Positions 41,901 to 51,389 of a DNA stretch of 61,998 nt are shown piece after piece (within the stretch, counting starts at the first letter, position 1; each line of letters starts with the position of its first letter). The notes under the pieces were generated by a model. The model was not told the origin of the DNA. It saw only the letters and a list, made by a program, of their open reading frames with translations, and searched no databases. The stretch is taken from contig NZ_JAKDJE010000009.1 of assembly GCF_030454045.1 (NCBI RefSeq), forward strand, positions 1 through 61,998. The letters run 5' to 3'. The DNA is from Psychrobacter sp. Its GTDB lineage: Bacteria > Pseudomonadota > Gammaproteobacteria > Pseudomonadales > Moraxellaceae. The position numbers and the translations under genes are program-made.

Positions 41901-42226
41901 ACGGCCGCTAATTCTTCAAAAGTCTGCGGAATCTGCGTGGTCAATGCTTGCAACTCTTTACGCATATTTGCCAAGCCGTTGCTAGTTGCAAATTCTACGG
42001 TCTTATCAATCTCAGCCATTGAGCTTTCAAACGACATGGCTGTTTTGATTGATAATGCGCCCATACCAGCAAGCGCGGCGCCAACTCCCAGCGCCATTTT
42101 GGCGGCATTGGTGCTGATATCATTGAACGCTGACTTGCTGTTTTTTCGTGCTTTGCGTAGCTCGTTATTATAGTTGGCAGTATTTGCCTCCATGATTACT
42201 TGGATTCTACTCAGCACCGAAGCCAT
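38987..42226 (-). CDS. Tape measure protein (copy 2)
   Basis: Identical 1079-aa TP901-type protein to 8026-11265. Its long Ala-rich and hydrophobic stretches are often sites of slippage or in-frame change, yet none is seen. Confidence 0.93.
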   Translation of the reverse strand: MASVLSRIQVIMEANTANYNNELRKARKNSKSAFNDISTNAAKMALGVGAALAGMGALSIKTAMSFESSMAEIDKTVEFATSNGLANMRKELQALTTQIPQTFEELAAVTATGGQLGIAEKDLVHFTEVMAKMGVAFDLPAQQVADSMAKIANVFQIPIANIDRLGDAINTLSNNTPATAAQLIDSLLRVGGVAKVYGLSEDATLGLTGALIAMGKPAEVASTAVNSLLTSFSTLDYATKSQLIGFEQLGLNIDDFSKLVATDGKQAIITYLDAINDLEESKRIGTNALIIGKEFGDDITMLAGSVGVLENNWELLGETVNSTKDYFGSMDVEFKKISDTTANKMVLFKNNIDGVVASVGEAFIPALNELLLNMTPMVATIGTWASANPELIQQITLIGGSLIATAVGLKLAVDGFTAAKTTIDGLKLAYVALAGPMGLTIIALGALVAAGVLVYQHWETIKQTISENKALFMVLGGVVGGVSAILLIHNAALIASSIAATAASVSTAVMTAATVTWSAISTVAATATWAFGAALAAVTSPIGILVVAVAGLIAIGVALYKNWDEINAWANTKWAAITASIKSSLESAKQAVSNAWNNIKTNTVTAFNSIRLSITTALSQLPSKMLTIGKQIINGLINGIKAGASGVASAIGNMASSAVAKAKSVLNIRSPSRVMKTVGEQTAEGMAVGIKKGAKAVVTEAQRMAEQAAKAVEDGIDSFRKRIALFGNTSELSSLMYDINAGKFKGASQARINEWVKQAEALQQLESQLKATNALKERFDKWQDERDKMRSKATDLISGRAAQYQADKKSIGVDFDGLDVNGPQTEAEKLRAAYDKKMAIVDKYEQTHTDKKAQAEKARLALTENFNQSSKDLELQRQAANLGSITALFGMALGETSKGYKGMFLIQKAFDFASAQSASFTAIAKAWGSAPFPANIPAVATTTLQTGIIPAAIQALNPKGFMKGGYTGDYPTNMPVGPVHGKEFVAHAAATTKYRSELESMNNGTYESNKRNQGVIIYMTNNAPVDVATNVNNDGSIEMRIDKRLDQRLPQAMAQQINDPYSATNQALKNNYHLQRKLG

Positions 42227-42235
42227 GACACCCTC

Positions 42236-42607
42236 CTATGATTTACTTGCAGTTTTTTGTTCGTTGACTTTCGATGCTAAGAAATCTCTTAACGCAGAGA
42301 CTTGTTTATGTGCTTGTAGCCTTTTTTCACGCTGTCTTTCTTGTTCTTTTTGCTCAGGTGTTAACAATCGGTGGTCATATAACATAAAATCTTTTATGGT
42401 TTTCTTGTCTTTACCTGCGTAATTTTGCATACGCAGAGAGGCAAAATGCATGTCTAATAATTCCCCACCAAATGGCTCTACGTACAAGTTAAAAGCTTGC
42501 CACTCAGTCAGCTCACGCGCGGTCATATTGTTTTCTATCCACTCGACCGTTTTGCCCAAATGAGCGGCTAGCCTGAACTTAAATATACGTAAAGGGTGGG
42601 CTATTAG
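42236..42607 (-). CDS. Chaperone T part made by -1 frameshift (copy 2)
   Basis: Identical to 11275-11646; open from the slippery site, expressed as the gpGT fusion. Confidence 0.85.
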   Translation of the reverse strand, partial: LIAHPLRIFKFRLAAHLGKTVEWIENNMTARELTEWQAFNLYVEPFGGELLDMHFASLRMQNYAGKDKKTIKDFMLYDHRLLTPEQKEQERQREKRLQAHKQVSALRDFLASKVNEQKTASKS

Positions 42608-42957
42608 TTTTTTGTGACTTCTTCTTGATTTTCAGGTTTTAGGGCATTGAGCTCGCTTGAGAAGTCATAGACTTTTGAGACAATGGCTGCGGGGAAGCCT
42701 TTGACCATTTCGATATCGTCATCATTAAACTCTAAGACACCATCGGCATCACAGACTGAATAGACAAAGATAGTGGCTCGAACACCATTTGTTTCTACTT
42801 CTTTTTGCATCAGCCCTTCCAATCCCTCACGCTCAGCAGCACTCATCACTTTGATGTATACGTCACCAAGTTCAGGGATAGGCAATATTTTTACGCTGGT
42901 TTTTAATTGCATGAAATCCGCTTTACTTAGTACTTTTTTAGAGGCTTGTTTGGTCAT
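42604..42957 (-). CDS. Tail chaperone G-like (copy 2)
   Basis: Identical to 11643-11996, ending in the A-AAA-AAC slippery site before TAA. Confidence 0.82.
   Translation of the reverse strand: MTKQASKKVLSKADFMQLKTSVKILPIPELGDVYIKVMSAAEREGLEGLMQKEVETNGVRATIFVYSVCDADGVLEFNDDDIEMVKGFPAAIVSKVYDFSSELNALKPENQEEVTKN
42607..42613 (-). promoter_or_regulatory. -1 frameshift site (copy 2)
   Basis: Same heptamer and phase as at 11646-11652. Confidence 0.88.
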
Positions 42958-42986
42958 TTGATTGCTCACTTATGATTTAAAAATAA

Positions 42987-43023
42987 AGAAAAAGCGCAGA
43001 GCTGGTTAATGCTCTACGCTTTT
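42987..43023 (-). terminator. Terminator after tail tube gene (copy 2)
   Basis: Same hairpin and T-rich tail as at 12026-12062. Confidence 0.8.
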
Positions 43024-43053
43024 GATTAATGTTGACGCTGGTTTATTTGATTA

Positions 43054-43488
43054 CTAAGGTGTTTGGGTGATTTCTGAACTGATGACTAGGACACCCTCAA
43101 CTTTGAGCATGTCTTTTTGTTCTGCCATAAGATTAAATTCTTTAACCATACCGTCAAACACGTAACCTTCACTGGCGGCGGCAGGATCAATAAATTCAAT
43201 TTTATTTTTAATGACCGTGGAATTTTTGTAGGCGGCTTTCAATTCCATGTGCTGCGGATCGGTCGGTACATAATACAAGGTGAACGGTATTTCTGATGTC
43301 TCTCTAAAGTTGGGCACTGCGTTTACAGTAGAGGTGGCATCAGTCGGCGTGACATCGACGACGACTTTAGTCAGCTTGGGCATCTCCATTTCATTTAAAA
43401 ACTCTACTTGGTTGAACGTAGGGACATCATCAGTCGCGATGCTCCATTTAAACTGCACATTTACTAATTCATCAGCGGATATAGCCAT
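43054..43488 (-). CDS. Major tail tube protein (copy 2)
   Basis: Identical to 12093-12527: 144 aa, started at MAISADELV behind AGAGAG. Confidence 0.83.
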   Translation of the reverse strand: MAISADELVNVQFKWSIATDDVPTFNQVEFLNEMEMPKLTKVVVDVTPTDATSTVNAVPNFRETSEIPFTLYYVPTDPQHMELKAAYKNSTVIKNKIEFIDPAAASEGYVFDGMVKEFNLMAEQKDMLKVEGVLVISSEITQTP

Positions 43489-43525
43489 AATCATCACTCT
43501 CTTATTGGTGGTAGGGTAGGGTTGC

Positions 43526-43876
43526 TTAATTGGTTTGCCAGATATGACACTCGATGCTTTGTCTGTATAACCCAGACTTCTCATCGTGGAGGTATTTACG
43601 GCTGTCGTAGTAAAACGGCTTTACGTTATCTTTCAGGATATTGATCATTTGATTGGTGGTGTCTTCACAGTCGTCATAGTCGTTGTGATACACATCTAGC
43701 TGCATATAAGCCAATTCTCGACCTGTATATCCTGCTACGACATTGGTTGCATTGGTATTGAGTACGGTATAGACCAGATACGGTGTGCCTGTTTCGCCCT
43801 CTGGTCGGACCAATGGATAGACTTTATCGTCAAAAAATGCGCCTAGGACGCTATAGATAACCTCGCTTGCTTTCAT
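43526..43876 (-). CDS. Tail completion protein, DUF3168-like (copy 2)
   Basis: Identical to 12565-12915; tail terminator type. Confidence 0.8.
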   Translation of the reverse strand: MKASEVIYSVLGAFFDDKVYPLVRPEGETGTPYLVYTVLNTNATNVVAGYTGRELAYMQLDVYHNDYDDCEDTTNQMINILKDNVKPFYYDSRKYLHDEKSGLYRQSIECHIWQTN

Positions 43877-43889
43877 TTATTACGCCTTT

Positions 43890-44276
43890 TTATCCAATCA
43901 TGACTTTATCAATTTCAGCTTTGAGCACTTCTTTAAACCTTTCAACGCCTTCTTCGTGTTTACTGTCTGCGGCAGGTCTGATAAATGGGGTAGGTGCGAT
44001 GCTGCTGGTCCCTGTCTCTAAAAAATACCAATAAAAGCCTTTGGCTGAGACAAACAGACCAACTGAAGGTTTTGCGGTGTATCGCATTTGCTTGGATCGG
44101 ATTTGTTTTTTTAGCACGCCTTTATCGACGGGAGCGAGGCGTTTGGCTTCTTTTTTAATGGGTGCGATACCAGCGTTCAGTGCTTTTCGCATGACCTTGT
44201 TTTTGGAAGTGTCGATCAACCTATCAAACTGTCTGTCTAGCTGGTCCAGTCCATCTATTCTGATCGATGCGCTCAC
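43890..44276 (-). CDS. HK97 gp10-like protein (copy 2)
   Basis: Identical to 12929-13315, with the TPFIRPA signature near the end. Confidence 0.88.
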   Translation of the reverse strand: MSASIRIDGLDQLDRQFDRLIDTSKNKVMRKALNAGIAPIKKEAKRLAPVDKGVLKKQIRSKQMRYTAKPSVGLFVSAKGFYWYFLETGTSSIAPTPFIRPAADSKHEEGVERFKEVLKAEIDKVMIG

Positions 44277-44296
44277 GATGAATCCTTATTTTGGAC

Positions 44297-44325
44297 AATA
44301 AAAAGCCCCATCGGATGATAGGGCT
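44297..44325 (-). terminator. Terminator closing lipoprotein cassette (copy 2)
   Basis: Same nine-pair stem as at 13336-13364. Confidence 0.8.
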
Positions 44326-44416
44326 ATTGTTACGGTCGATTAGTCGTAGTTAGCGACGGTTCAGGGGTGAGAACTGCGTCATGTTATAAGCACGTGAGGC
44401 TTATATTTGAATGGTT

Positions 44417-44572
44417 TTATTTATTGTTAAATATATTATAAAGCAATCTATTCCATGCTAAACCTAAGTCAATAAAAGCATAGGCAGTCGTTGCGGTATG
44501 TGTTTCTAAAGCTAATTGCTCAAGCTCATCAATCCGGCTGTCGATACCACATCTTATGGTTTTTAACATCAT
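44417..44572 (-). CDS. 51-aa protein of lipoprotein cassette (copy 2)
   Basis: Identical frame to 13456-13611; unknown function, coupled to the lipoprotein gene. Confidence 0.5.
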   Translation of the reverse strand: MMLKTIRCGIDSRIDELEQLALETHTATTAYAFIDLGLAWNRLLYNIFNNK

Positions 44573-44577
44573 AGTTC

Positions 44578-44940
44578 TCACTCATACTTAGAACTTAATA
44601 GCTTACCATCTTCGTCAAACTCACACATTGCAGTGTGTTTTGACTCAGCATTGAATTGATTTTTTGCGTAAAACTGGAACCATAATTCGTGATTAGTTTC
44701 TTTTTTATATTTTAGGTTGCTGTGGATAATATCCATTGATCGCGGATTATTTAGTTTAGCTTGTATATCAACCTGACAGTCGGTAAGCAACTCGGCCTCA
44801 GATCTATCACCTAGATTAGGTATACCGCTAAGTGTATTTACTTTCTTTTCTTCTGGCTCGGTTTCAGTATTCTTTACTTCGCTTGAGCCGCAGGCTGTTA
44901 GAAATAAAGCTATTGATAATGCTGCGATAGTCTGCTTCAT
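44578..44940 (-). CDS. Lipoprotein, candidate moron (copy 2)
   Basis: Identical to 13617-13979 (lipobox LTAC, Cys17). If expressed from its own promoter, the tandem array doubles its dose in the lysogen. Confidence 0.8.
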   Translation of the reverse strand: MKQTIAALSIALFLTACGSSEVKNTETEPEEKKVNTLSGIPNLGDRSEAELLTDCQVDIQAKLNNPRSMDIIHSNLKYKKETNHELWFQFYAKNQFNAESKHTAMCEFDEDGKLLSSKYE

Positions 44941-44977
44941 TGTTATTACCTGACTAATAGTAAAATAATGTCTGAGT

Positions 44978-45007
44978 ATATTACGAGTAACAACATTAAT
45001 CTATCAA
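44978..45007 (-). promoter_or_regulatory. Candidate lipoprotein promoter (copy 2)
   Basis: Same TTGATA-18-TAATAT as at 14017-14046. Confidence 0.6.
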
Positions 45008-45030
45008 TCACAGAAACAAACTAGAAATAA

Positions 45031-45369
45031 CTAGCTATTTGTTTTTGTACGACACACTACGATTTTTTTATTGTCTTTTGGCACGGGCATTATCCCTAGT
45101 ACTTCATAAACGAAGCCACTACCATCTAAAACCTGTATCTCATCACTTGCTTTAATGTCCGTTGCCGTATCGACAAGTATTTTTGCATCTACTGACGATC
45201 CAGCGGCATGACCTTCTACAAAGTCCCGAGTGCTGATGGGTAGTAGCTCACACCACGTCTGTGGCATGACGCTATTAGTAGACTTAACGGCGCCAGTGGT
45301 GGTTCTCGTTGTGATTTTTCGCACGACACCAATTGGTGTACTAAGCCGACCTCGGCTAACCTTTGCCAT
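45031..45369 (-). CDS. Head closure protein (copy 2)
   Basis: Identical to 14070-14408; adaptor between connector and tail. Confidence 0.75.
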   Translation of the reverse strand: MAKVSRGRLSTPIGVVRKITTRTTTGAVKSTNSVMPQTWCELLPISTRDFVEGHAAGSSVDAKILVDTATDIKASDEIQVLDGSGFVYEVLGIMPVPKDNKKIVVCRTKTNS

Positions 45370-45370
45370 T

Positions 45371-45679
45371 TTAGACTCCCCATTTACGATATTTATTCAA
45401 CAACCGGTCAAGCGCACGGTTCATATGTAACTGTTCTGTTTGCTGTGCTTCACGATTTTGGTATAAGTCGCCAATGATGAGTAGGGCAGCATGTTGTAAG
45501 GATTCTGACAATTCACCAGTCGATGTTAAGCAAATGTCTTCTGTCAGCTCACGATCCAGTTCGTCAGCTATCAAGCGAAATGACGTTGGTATAAGACCGG
45601 CAATATACGCATCATCTATCTCATGTGTGACATGCAAGTGTGACTTGGCTTGCTCAAGCGTGATGGATGCAGTGATCAT
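45371..45679 (-). CDS. Head-tail connector, gp6-like (copy 2)
   Basis: Identical to 14410-14718. Confidence 0.85.
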   Translation of the reverse strand: MITASITLEQAKSHLHVTHEIDDAYIAGLIPTSFRLIADELDRELTEDICLTSTGELSESLQHAALLIIGDLYQNREAQQTEQLHMNRALDRLLNKYRKWGV

Positions 45680-45705
45680 AGGTGATGCCTATATTGAGTT
45701 AGGAT

Positions 45706-45738
45706 AAAAAAGACCGCTGGTAGACTTGCCACCAGCGG
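45706..45738 (-). terminator. Terminator after capsid gene (copy 2)
   Basis: Same CCGCTGGT/ACCAGCGG stem as at 14745-14777. Confidence 0.85.
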
Positions 45739-45774
45739 CTGGTAATAACGGTTTCAACTAATAGTTATCTAATC

Positions 45775-47019
45775 TTATGGCCCGACGTTAACTAGGTCGC
45801 CCGTCACAGCTGCATCAGGCATGACGACGCCAAAGGCGGCGCGCATTTCAGCACGTACCGTCACTAAGTTTTTGCGGAAGTTGTCACCATCTTCAGTAGA
45901 CAGCTCAACGGTCGCATCTTGGCGAATATAGCCTTCAGTTGCCATGGTGATGTTGCCGACCCAGTATTTGCCAACTGGCATCGATGGTGACTGGCTAACC
46001 GCCAAGCCCCAAACGAAAGGTTGAACGGCCGCGCCTGGTGAACCAAATAAGTAATGGCCATCGGTGCCTTTAGCCTGTTCAATCTCTGCCCAGTCTTGCG
46101 GGTTCAGAATAACCGTCTCAGGAGGTAAGAAGTTAGCATAAGCTTTTGCTTTTGCAGAACTGATGGTATCGATAGCATTGTCGTTGGCAACGATGGTCAA
46201 GCTGTTGCCAGCTTTCATCAGGCCTTTGAAGCTTTTGGTGTCGCCATTGATGACCAGATATTCAAGCTTTAGACGCAAGCCGTAAGACATGCGACCTTCG
46301 ATATAAGCAGCCAGTGCCGGCGCATCATCTAACACCTGATTGCTAACACGTACCCAATGAGCAATAACGTCAATTTCTAATGAATCAGGACCAAACGTAA
46401 GGCTTGATTCAGGCTTAAGCTCACCTTCAGCCACGATATCAGCCATGAAGGTGACAGCACTTTCACGTACATAAGGAATAAGTGGTACTGACGTTGGTAT
46501 CCAATTGATCATGTTGACCAGCGTCAGCGGATTACTAGCGGGGTTAATTATTCTGGCATCGTTGATGTTGCCAGCCGTGTTGATTGTGCCAAGCATGACG
46601 GTGTTACGTGCAGAGACACCATCAATCTGTACTTTGCCACGTGAATGCTTAATTGCTTTAATTTCTTGGCTGATACCTTCATTGCGAGAGAGTAGGCCAC
46701 CAATGCTGTTTGCGTCTAGCTCACCGTCTTGGACACCGCGTACCATCTTTTGCTCAAACTCTTCAAAGCGGGCTGATAGGTCACCGACTTCTTTTACACT
46801 GTTCTGTAGCTCAGTGATAGCATCACGAGTTTCTTTGTCATCTTTGTTTTCAGCAAGTAGCTTTTGCTTTTCTTCGATAAGCTTGTCGAGTGTGGTTAAG
46901 CGACTTTTGAGCTGAGTCGCAAGTTTTTCGTACTCATCTTTGGAGCCACCAGCATCACGAGTCATGACACCCGCACTAGGCATAGCGCCAGCAATAGTAG
47001 TAGTTTTAAAATCGCGCAT
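45775..47019 (-). CDS. Major capsid protein, HK97 type (copy 2)
   Basis: Identical 414-aa protein to 14814-16058, with N-terminal delta region and HK97 fold. Confidence 0.95.
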   Translation of the reverse strand: MRDFKTTTIAGAMPSAGVMTRDAGGSKDEYEKLATQLKSRLTTLDKLIEEKQKLLAENKDDKETRDAITELQNSVKEVGDLSARFEEFEQKMVRGVQDGELDANSIGGLLSRNEGISQEIKAIKHSRGKVQIDGVSARNTVMLGTINTAGNINDARIINPASNPLTLVNMINWIPTSVPLIPYVRESAVTFMADIVAEGELKPESSLTFGPDSLEIDVIAHWVRVSNQVLDDAPALAAYIEGRMSYGLRLKLEYLVINGDTKSFKGLMKAGNSLTIVANDNAIDTISSAKAKAYANFLPPETVILNPQDWAEIEQAKGTDGHYLFGSPGAAVQPFVWGLAVSQSPSMPVGKYWVGNITMATEGYIRQDATVELSTEDGDNFRKNLVTVRAEMRAAFGVVMPDAAVTGDLVNVGP

Positions 47020-47036
47020 AATATTTTCCTTTAGGC

Positions 47037-47062
47037 AAAAAAATAGCTACCAAATGGCAGCT
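47037..47062 (-). terminator. Terminator-like hairpin before capsid gene (copy 2)
   Basis: Same hairpin as at 16076-16101. Confidence 0.6.
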
Positions 47063-47083
47063 TTATTGAGGGTTTGGTTTGGG

Positions 47084-47830
47084 TTACTTATCTAAAAATG
47101 CAAACGGATCATCATCTTTGCTAGTATCATCAGCGCGAGTGCCCATGATGCTATCGAGTTTGGTAATAAAGTGCCTTGCATCAGCTTGGTCAAGTCCGAG
47201 CTGGGTCAGCATGTCACACGCATCATGTTCATCAGCTAAGTTATTGATTGTCTCTACTTGGCGATTGATACGAGCACTACGGTCACTAGGCTCATCAACG
47301 ACGCTGATTTCGAATAAATCTGCGCGTTTAATCAGAATATGGTTGTCTTGTTCTTCATAATCCATTTCAGTCGGATTATAAAAACAGATAGATAAGCCAT
47401 CAACTGTTTCATGGCGTAGCATTGCCTCAACATCGGTTGCTAATCGAAGGCCTTGGGTCAGCTCTCCTTTTACTAATAGGCCAACGTCATCTTCTTCAAA
47501 ACCAGTCCATTTGCCGATTCGCATCGCTGATGTAGTATCAAACATATTACGCCAGCCATGGTTATAATACATATGTACTTTTTTAGCTTGTGATTCAAAT
47601 AGTGCAATCATATCTGCAAAAGCGCCACGCGCAAATTTCTCGCCATGCAAGTTGATGCTATCCCATTTAACTGCGTAACCATCGAAAGTATGTGTAGTAA
47701 CCCCGTCTTTGTCAGGTTCAGCAAACCGTATCTTTGTATCGACAATAGGCATGCGTCGCGTACTAACTGATTGCAGCAACTCACTGCGACCATCGCGACA
47801 GTGCAGCGTTTGCAGTGAGTGTTTATTCAT
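47084..47830 (-). CDS. Prohead protease (copy 2)
   Basis: Identical to 16123-16869; HK97-family serine protease with the GLSICF serine motif. Confidence 0.93.
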   Translation of the reverse strand: MNKHSLQTLHCRDGRSELLQSVSTRRMPIVDTKIRFAEPDKDGVTTHTFDGYAVKWDSINLHGEKFARGAFADMIALFESQAKKVHMYYNHGWRNMFDTTSAMRIGKWTGFEEDDVGLLVKGELTQGLRLATDVEAMLRHETVDGLSICFYNPTEMDYEEQDNHILIKRADLFEISVVDEPSDRSARINRQVETINNLADEHDACDMLTQLGLDQADARHFITKLDSIMGTRADDTSKDDDPFAFLDK

Positions 47831-49058
47831 TGCTTGTATCCTTTGTTTGGTCTAGTGAAGATTGTTTAGCGACAACACTAAGTGGTGCAAACCCTAATTG
47901 CATATAAAGATCATCGCCACCTTCTTGTGGCTTCCAACCTTCAGCTCTGCGTATTTCATTTGGCGTACGCTGACCAGATGTAATCTCAGTGTTATACATC
48001 TCGACGCGTTCTTTGCGACTTGATCTCAAAATTGCGTCAGCATCAATTTCAAATTGGTATTTGTCCCAGTCTTTACGGGGAATTAGTGTAGTCAACATTG
48101 ATAACTCAAGGCGCTCAAGGTAGGGCCGCAAGTTAAATTTGTGAAATGCTTCAATGATTGCTGAGATACCAGTGCCCCAGTTGCTCGATTGCGTACTGTC
48201 ATTAATCAAAATACTAGGCACGCCGAACATACGAGCGATTTCTTCTAAGCTAAAACGGCGCGTGGCCAAAAGCTCAATGTCTGAGGGTGTTAGGCTAATA
48301 GCCTCAAACTTCATATCAAGTGGTAACACTGGCATAAAGGTTTCATCGCCGCTGGTTAATTCGCCCATTTCATCGCGAAGTGCCTTGCGTTGTTCGGCAG
48401 TTGGTGAGCCCTTTGTCATCAATGCGCCGGTTGGCTTGGCACCATTACGCATGAGTGACGTTATTTTATCGTCTGATGCATCTGCTACAGCGACGGCTTT
48501 TGCAGCGTGTTGCAGCGGTGATAAGCCTTTTATGCCGTTACCAAACAACTTAACATGCCAAATATCAGACTCTATGTAGTCGCGGCTAAATGCAGATGTA
48601 ACTTGATGACGATAAGTAAGCTCATCATTCTTTAAAATGACAGTCATGTTAGAAGAGTTAATGATATCTAAACTGAGAATACGAGAGTTTTTATCACCTA
48701 TCCTGGTGATCCTGACGTATGCATTGCCATCGCTGACCAAGTTGAGCATCAGTTGTTCCATGAACTCGATGCGGTTTTGCCGTTTATTGGGTTTATATCT
48801 CAGCAATTTCATGACGTCATGATCTGCTTTGGTATCTAAATACCCATCTTTGTCCTTTGTATATAAATCAATGGGCATACTAGCGATGGTTTCAGCTAGC
48901 AATCTGATCGATGCAAAGACCGCTGTGACTGTCATAGCACTATCAAAGGTGACAGGTTTGGCAGTTTTAGTGACAGTGCGAGTAGCGTTTTGGTTGCCGT
49001 CAATGGGGTCACGCGGCGCGTAACCAAACCATGCAGCGACGGTTTGTATGAGTGCCAT
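47823..49058 (-). CDS. Portal protein (copy 2)
   Basis: Identical 411-aa HK97-type portal to 16862-18097. Confidence 0.95.
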   Translation of the reverse strand: MALIQTVAAWFGYAPRDPIDGNQNATRTVTKTAKPVTFDSAMTVTAVFASIRLLAETIASMPIDLYTKDKDGYLDTKADHDVMKLLRYKPNKRQNRIEFMEQLMLNLVSDGNAYVRITRIGDKNSRILSLDIINSSNMTVILKNDELTYRHQVTSAFSRDYIESDIWHVKLFGNGIKGLSPLQHAAKAVAVADASDDKITSLMRNGAKPTGALMTKGSPTAEQRKALRDEMGELTSGDETFMPVLPLDMKFEAISLTPSDIELLATRRFSLEEIARMFGVPSILINDSTQSSNWGTGISAIIEAFHKFNLRPYLERLELSMLTTLIPRKDWDKYQFEIDADAILRSSRKERVEMYNTEITSGQRTPNEIRRAEGWKPQEGGDDLYMQLGFAPLSVVAKQSSLDQTKDTSNE

Positions 49059-49059
49059 G

Positions 49060-50805
49060 TTATCCCCTAAAGCTTACAAAGTCGTTTAAGTAGTCGCCAA
49101 GCTGTGTCTCAAAATCTTGGCTAGGCAAGTCGCCCGTTTCATCATAGTATTGGGCGCGATTAGTCGCGATAATTGCAGCAACTGCGCCATCAATTTTGCT
49201 AGCGTCTGATTCTTTACGCGGGAATATGTTGTCGTTAGCGTCTTTTTTGACAGTGACGTTGCCCATACACCAGCGCAGGATTGGATTGCCATCATGATGA
49301 ATACGTTTAGCTGCTAATAGAGCCCCAATATGTTTCATTGGTTCGCTCAAATAAGCGACGCGCTGTGGCACTTCAACCATATTTAAACTCTGCTCATTAA
49401 GTCGCATTGCTAGATATGTTGCATTAAAAGGGTCATACCCTGTTTCTTGCATGTCGAAGCATGCTGCATCTGCAATAATGTCACGCTCAATACGTTCAAA
49501 GTCTGTGATATTGCCATCAGTGACCGTTAGCCAGCCTTGACGTTCCCATTCGATAAATCGTTTTTGATTAGGGTTATTAGCGTTGTCTAGCTGTGCACGA
49601 TTGATATAAAAATCTGCAAAGAAATAATAATGCGATTCATCGTCTATTTTTTTGACAAATAATTTAATACGCGCCGCTAAATCAACTTTAGATGCTAGAT
49701 CAAGGCCGCCAAAGCATGGATATTTATCAAACATACTTGGCTGAAAAGCCTTGTTTGCCGCGTCATCCCAATCTTGAATGTTGAGCCAACCGCTGCGAGC
49801 AGCTACCCAAACGCATAAATGCTTGGTCAAGAAGTCAGCTTGTGAGTCAGGGCTGATAGCAGCACGTTGATATTCCGCTTGCAGCGCTTCTTTGTGTACT
49901 GATACGCCGTAGTTGGGATTGGCTTTGCGCCAGCTTGCAGGGTCACGCCAATCATCAGCGTCATCTATCGTGTAAATAATGCCGAAGTAGCGGTCATGGG
50001 ACTCAAGTCCTGATAAAACCTTAGTGACCAACGTGCGCTGCTCATAGCAAACGCCATCTAAGATAAAGCCAGCTGTCGTAATAGCAAATAGCAAGGGCTG
50101 TTCACGCGCTCCCATACCCGTTGCCATGACCTCGTAAGTATCGTTTGATTTGTGCGCGTGCAGCTCATCAATGATAGCGCCATGAACGTTGAGTCCGTCC
50201 AAGTTGCCACCGTAGTCGCGGCTTAACGCTTTGAACGTGGATTCAGTCGAGACAGAGCTGACTGCATGAGCTGCGACGCTTATACCCATTGCTTTTTGCA
50301 TATCTGGGCGTTTTCGCACCATGCCCTGTGCGACTTCAAAGACGACACGCGCCTGGTCGCGAGTAGTAGCGGCTGAGTAAACTTCAGCACCCATCTCCCC
50401 GTCAGCGAAGCACAAGTAAAGCCCAATACCAGCAGCGAGTGTAGACTTAGCATTTTTACGAGGTATTTCAACGTATGCATAGCGAAAGCGGCGTTTGCCG
50501 TCAAAATCTACCCAGCCAAATAAGTTGGCCACAATGAATATTTGCCAAGGCTCAAGTAGTATCAATTCACGCTTGTTTGCCAGCTCACCTTTGACGTGTG
50601 GCAGCAGCTCTATGAATCGGCAAGCCTTCGCAGCCAGCTGACTATCAAATTCAAACTCAAATGCAGATTCATTCTTTGCGCGTTTAAGATCCGTTAGGTG
50701 ACGTTGACACGCCTGACGCACATAGACACACGCATCGATAGTGCCGTCGATTACATCCGTTGCGTATTGCGCCGCGATATTAGCGTAGGCAATAACATCG
50801 GACAT
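49060..50805 (-). CDS. Terminase large subunit (copy 2)
   Basis: Identical 581-aa motor to 18099-19844, with RKNAKST and IIDELHAH motifs. Confidence 0.95.
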   Translation of the reverse strand: MSDVIAYANIAAQYATDVIDGTIDACVYVRQACQRHLTDLKRAKNESAFEFEFDSQLAAKACRFIELLPHVKGELANKRELILLEPWQIFIVANLFGWVDFDGKRRFRYAYVEIPRKNAKSTLAAGIGLYLCFADGEMGAEVYSAATTRDQARVVFEVAQGMVRKRPDMQKAMGISVAAHAVSSVSTESTFKALSRDYGGNLDGLNVHGAIIDELHAHKSNDTYEVMATGMGAREQPLLFAITTAGFILDGVCYEQRTLVTKVLSGLESHDRYFGIIYTIDDADDWRDPASWRKANPNYGVSVHKEALQAEYQRAAISPDSQADFLTKHLCVWVAARSGWLNIQDWDDAANKAFQPSMFDKYPCFGGLDLASKVDLAARIKLFVKKIDDESHYYFFADFYINRAQLDNANNPNQKRFIEWERQGWLTVTDGNITDFERIERDIIADAACFDMQETGYDPFNATYLAMRLNEQSLNMVEVPQRVAYLSEPMKHIGALLAAKRIHHDGNPILRWCMGNVTVKKDANDNIFPRKESDASKIDGAVAAIIATNRAQYYDETGDLPSQDFETQLGDYLNDFVSFRG

Positions 50806-50811
50806 AGTTTT

Positions 50812-51285
50812 TTAACCTTGTTTAAACTCCCCAAATTCACTATCGCCAAATAAGTTACCTTGAGCGACATCGACTTTGATACTGGAGCGTGCAGCAGGAG
50901 ATAGACCAAATTCGCGGCCCAATGATATAAGCTGTTTTTGTAATGTGTTACGAATGCTGACCAAAGCAGTCTGTACTTGAAAACCGTTAGGCGTTGTGCC
51001 AATCCAAGTATCAACATTCTCAAGCTTGGTACAGACGTCACCATAACGGGCCGACGTCTCGGCATACGCGCCAAATAAATCACCATCAATAACTGATAGC
51101 AATCCGAGGGCGACTAATTGAGGCGCTATCTTGTCCCACTGTTTGCGTGATTTGGCGTCTAGCCAATCAGGGCAGGGTGGTATAGCCAGTGTTGGTTGAG
51201 CAGCGTTGTTGGCAGCTTCACGGTCGCTACGGACACGGCTGCCTTGCAACACTTTGAGCTGCGTTGGTTTGCGTGGACGAGACAT
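50812..51285 (-). CDS. Terminase small subunit, P27 family (copy 2)
   Basis: Identical to 19851-20324. Confidence 0.93.
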   Translation of the reverse strand: MSRPRKPTQLKVLQGSRVRSDREAANNAAQPTLAIPPCPDWLDAKSRKQWDKIAPQLVALGLLSVIDGDLFGAYAETSARYGDVCTKLENVDTWIGTTPNGFQVQTALVSIRNTLQKQLISLGREFGLSPAARSSIKVDVAQGNLFGDSEFGEFKQG

Positions 51286-51313
51286 AGTGTCACCTGAGAA
51301 CAGTTATTTTTTG

Positions 51314-51335
51314 AGGGGGTATACCCCCTATAGGG
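51314..51335. other. cos: Candidate cos region (copy 2)
   Basis: Same overlapping palindromes as at 20353-20374. The distance to the copy 1 site is exactly one genome, so cutting at both would release a full-length genome from the tandem array. Confidence 0.5.
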
Positions 51336-51389
51336 TTTTGACCATGCGAAAATTCTCTTGGGGGCGGTGGTCGTGGAGGACAATCGTGT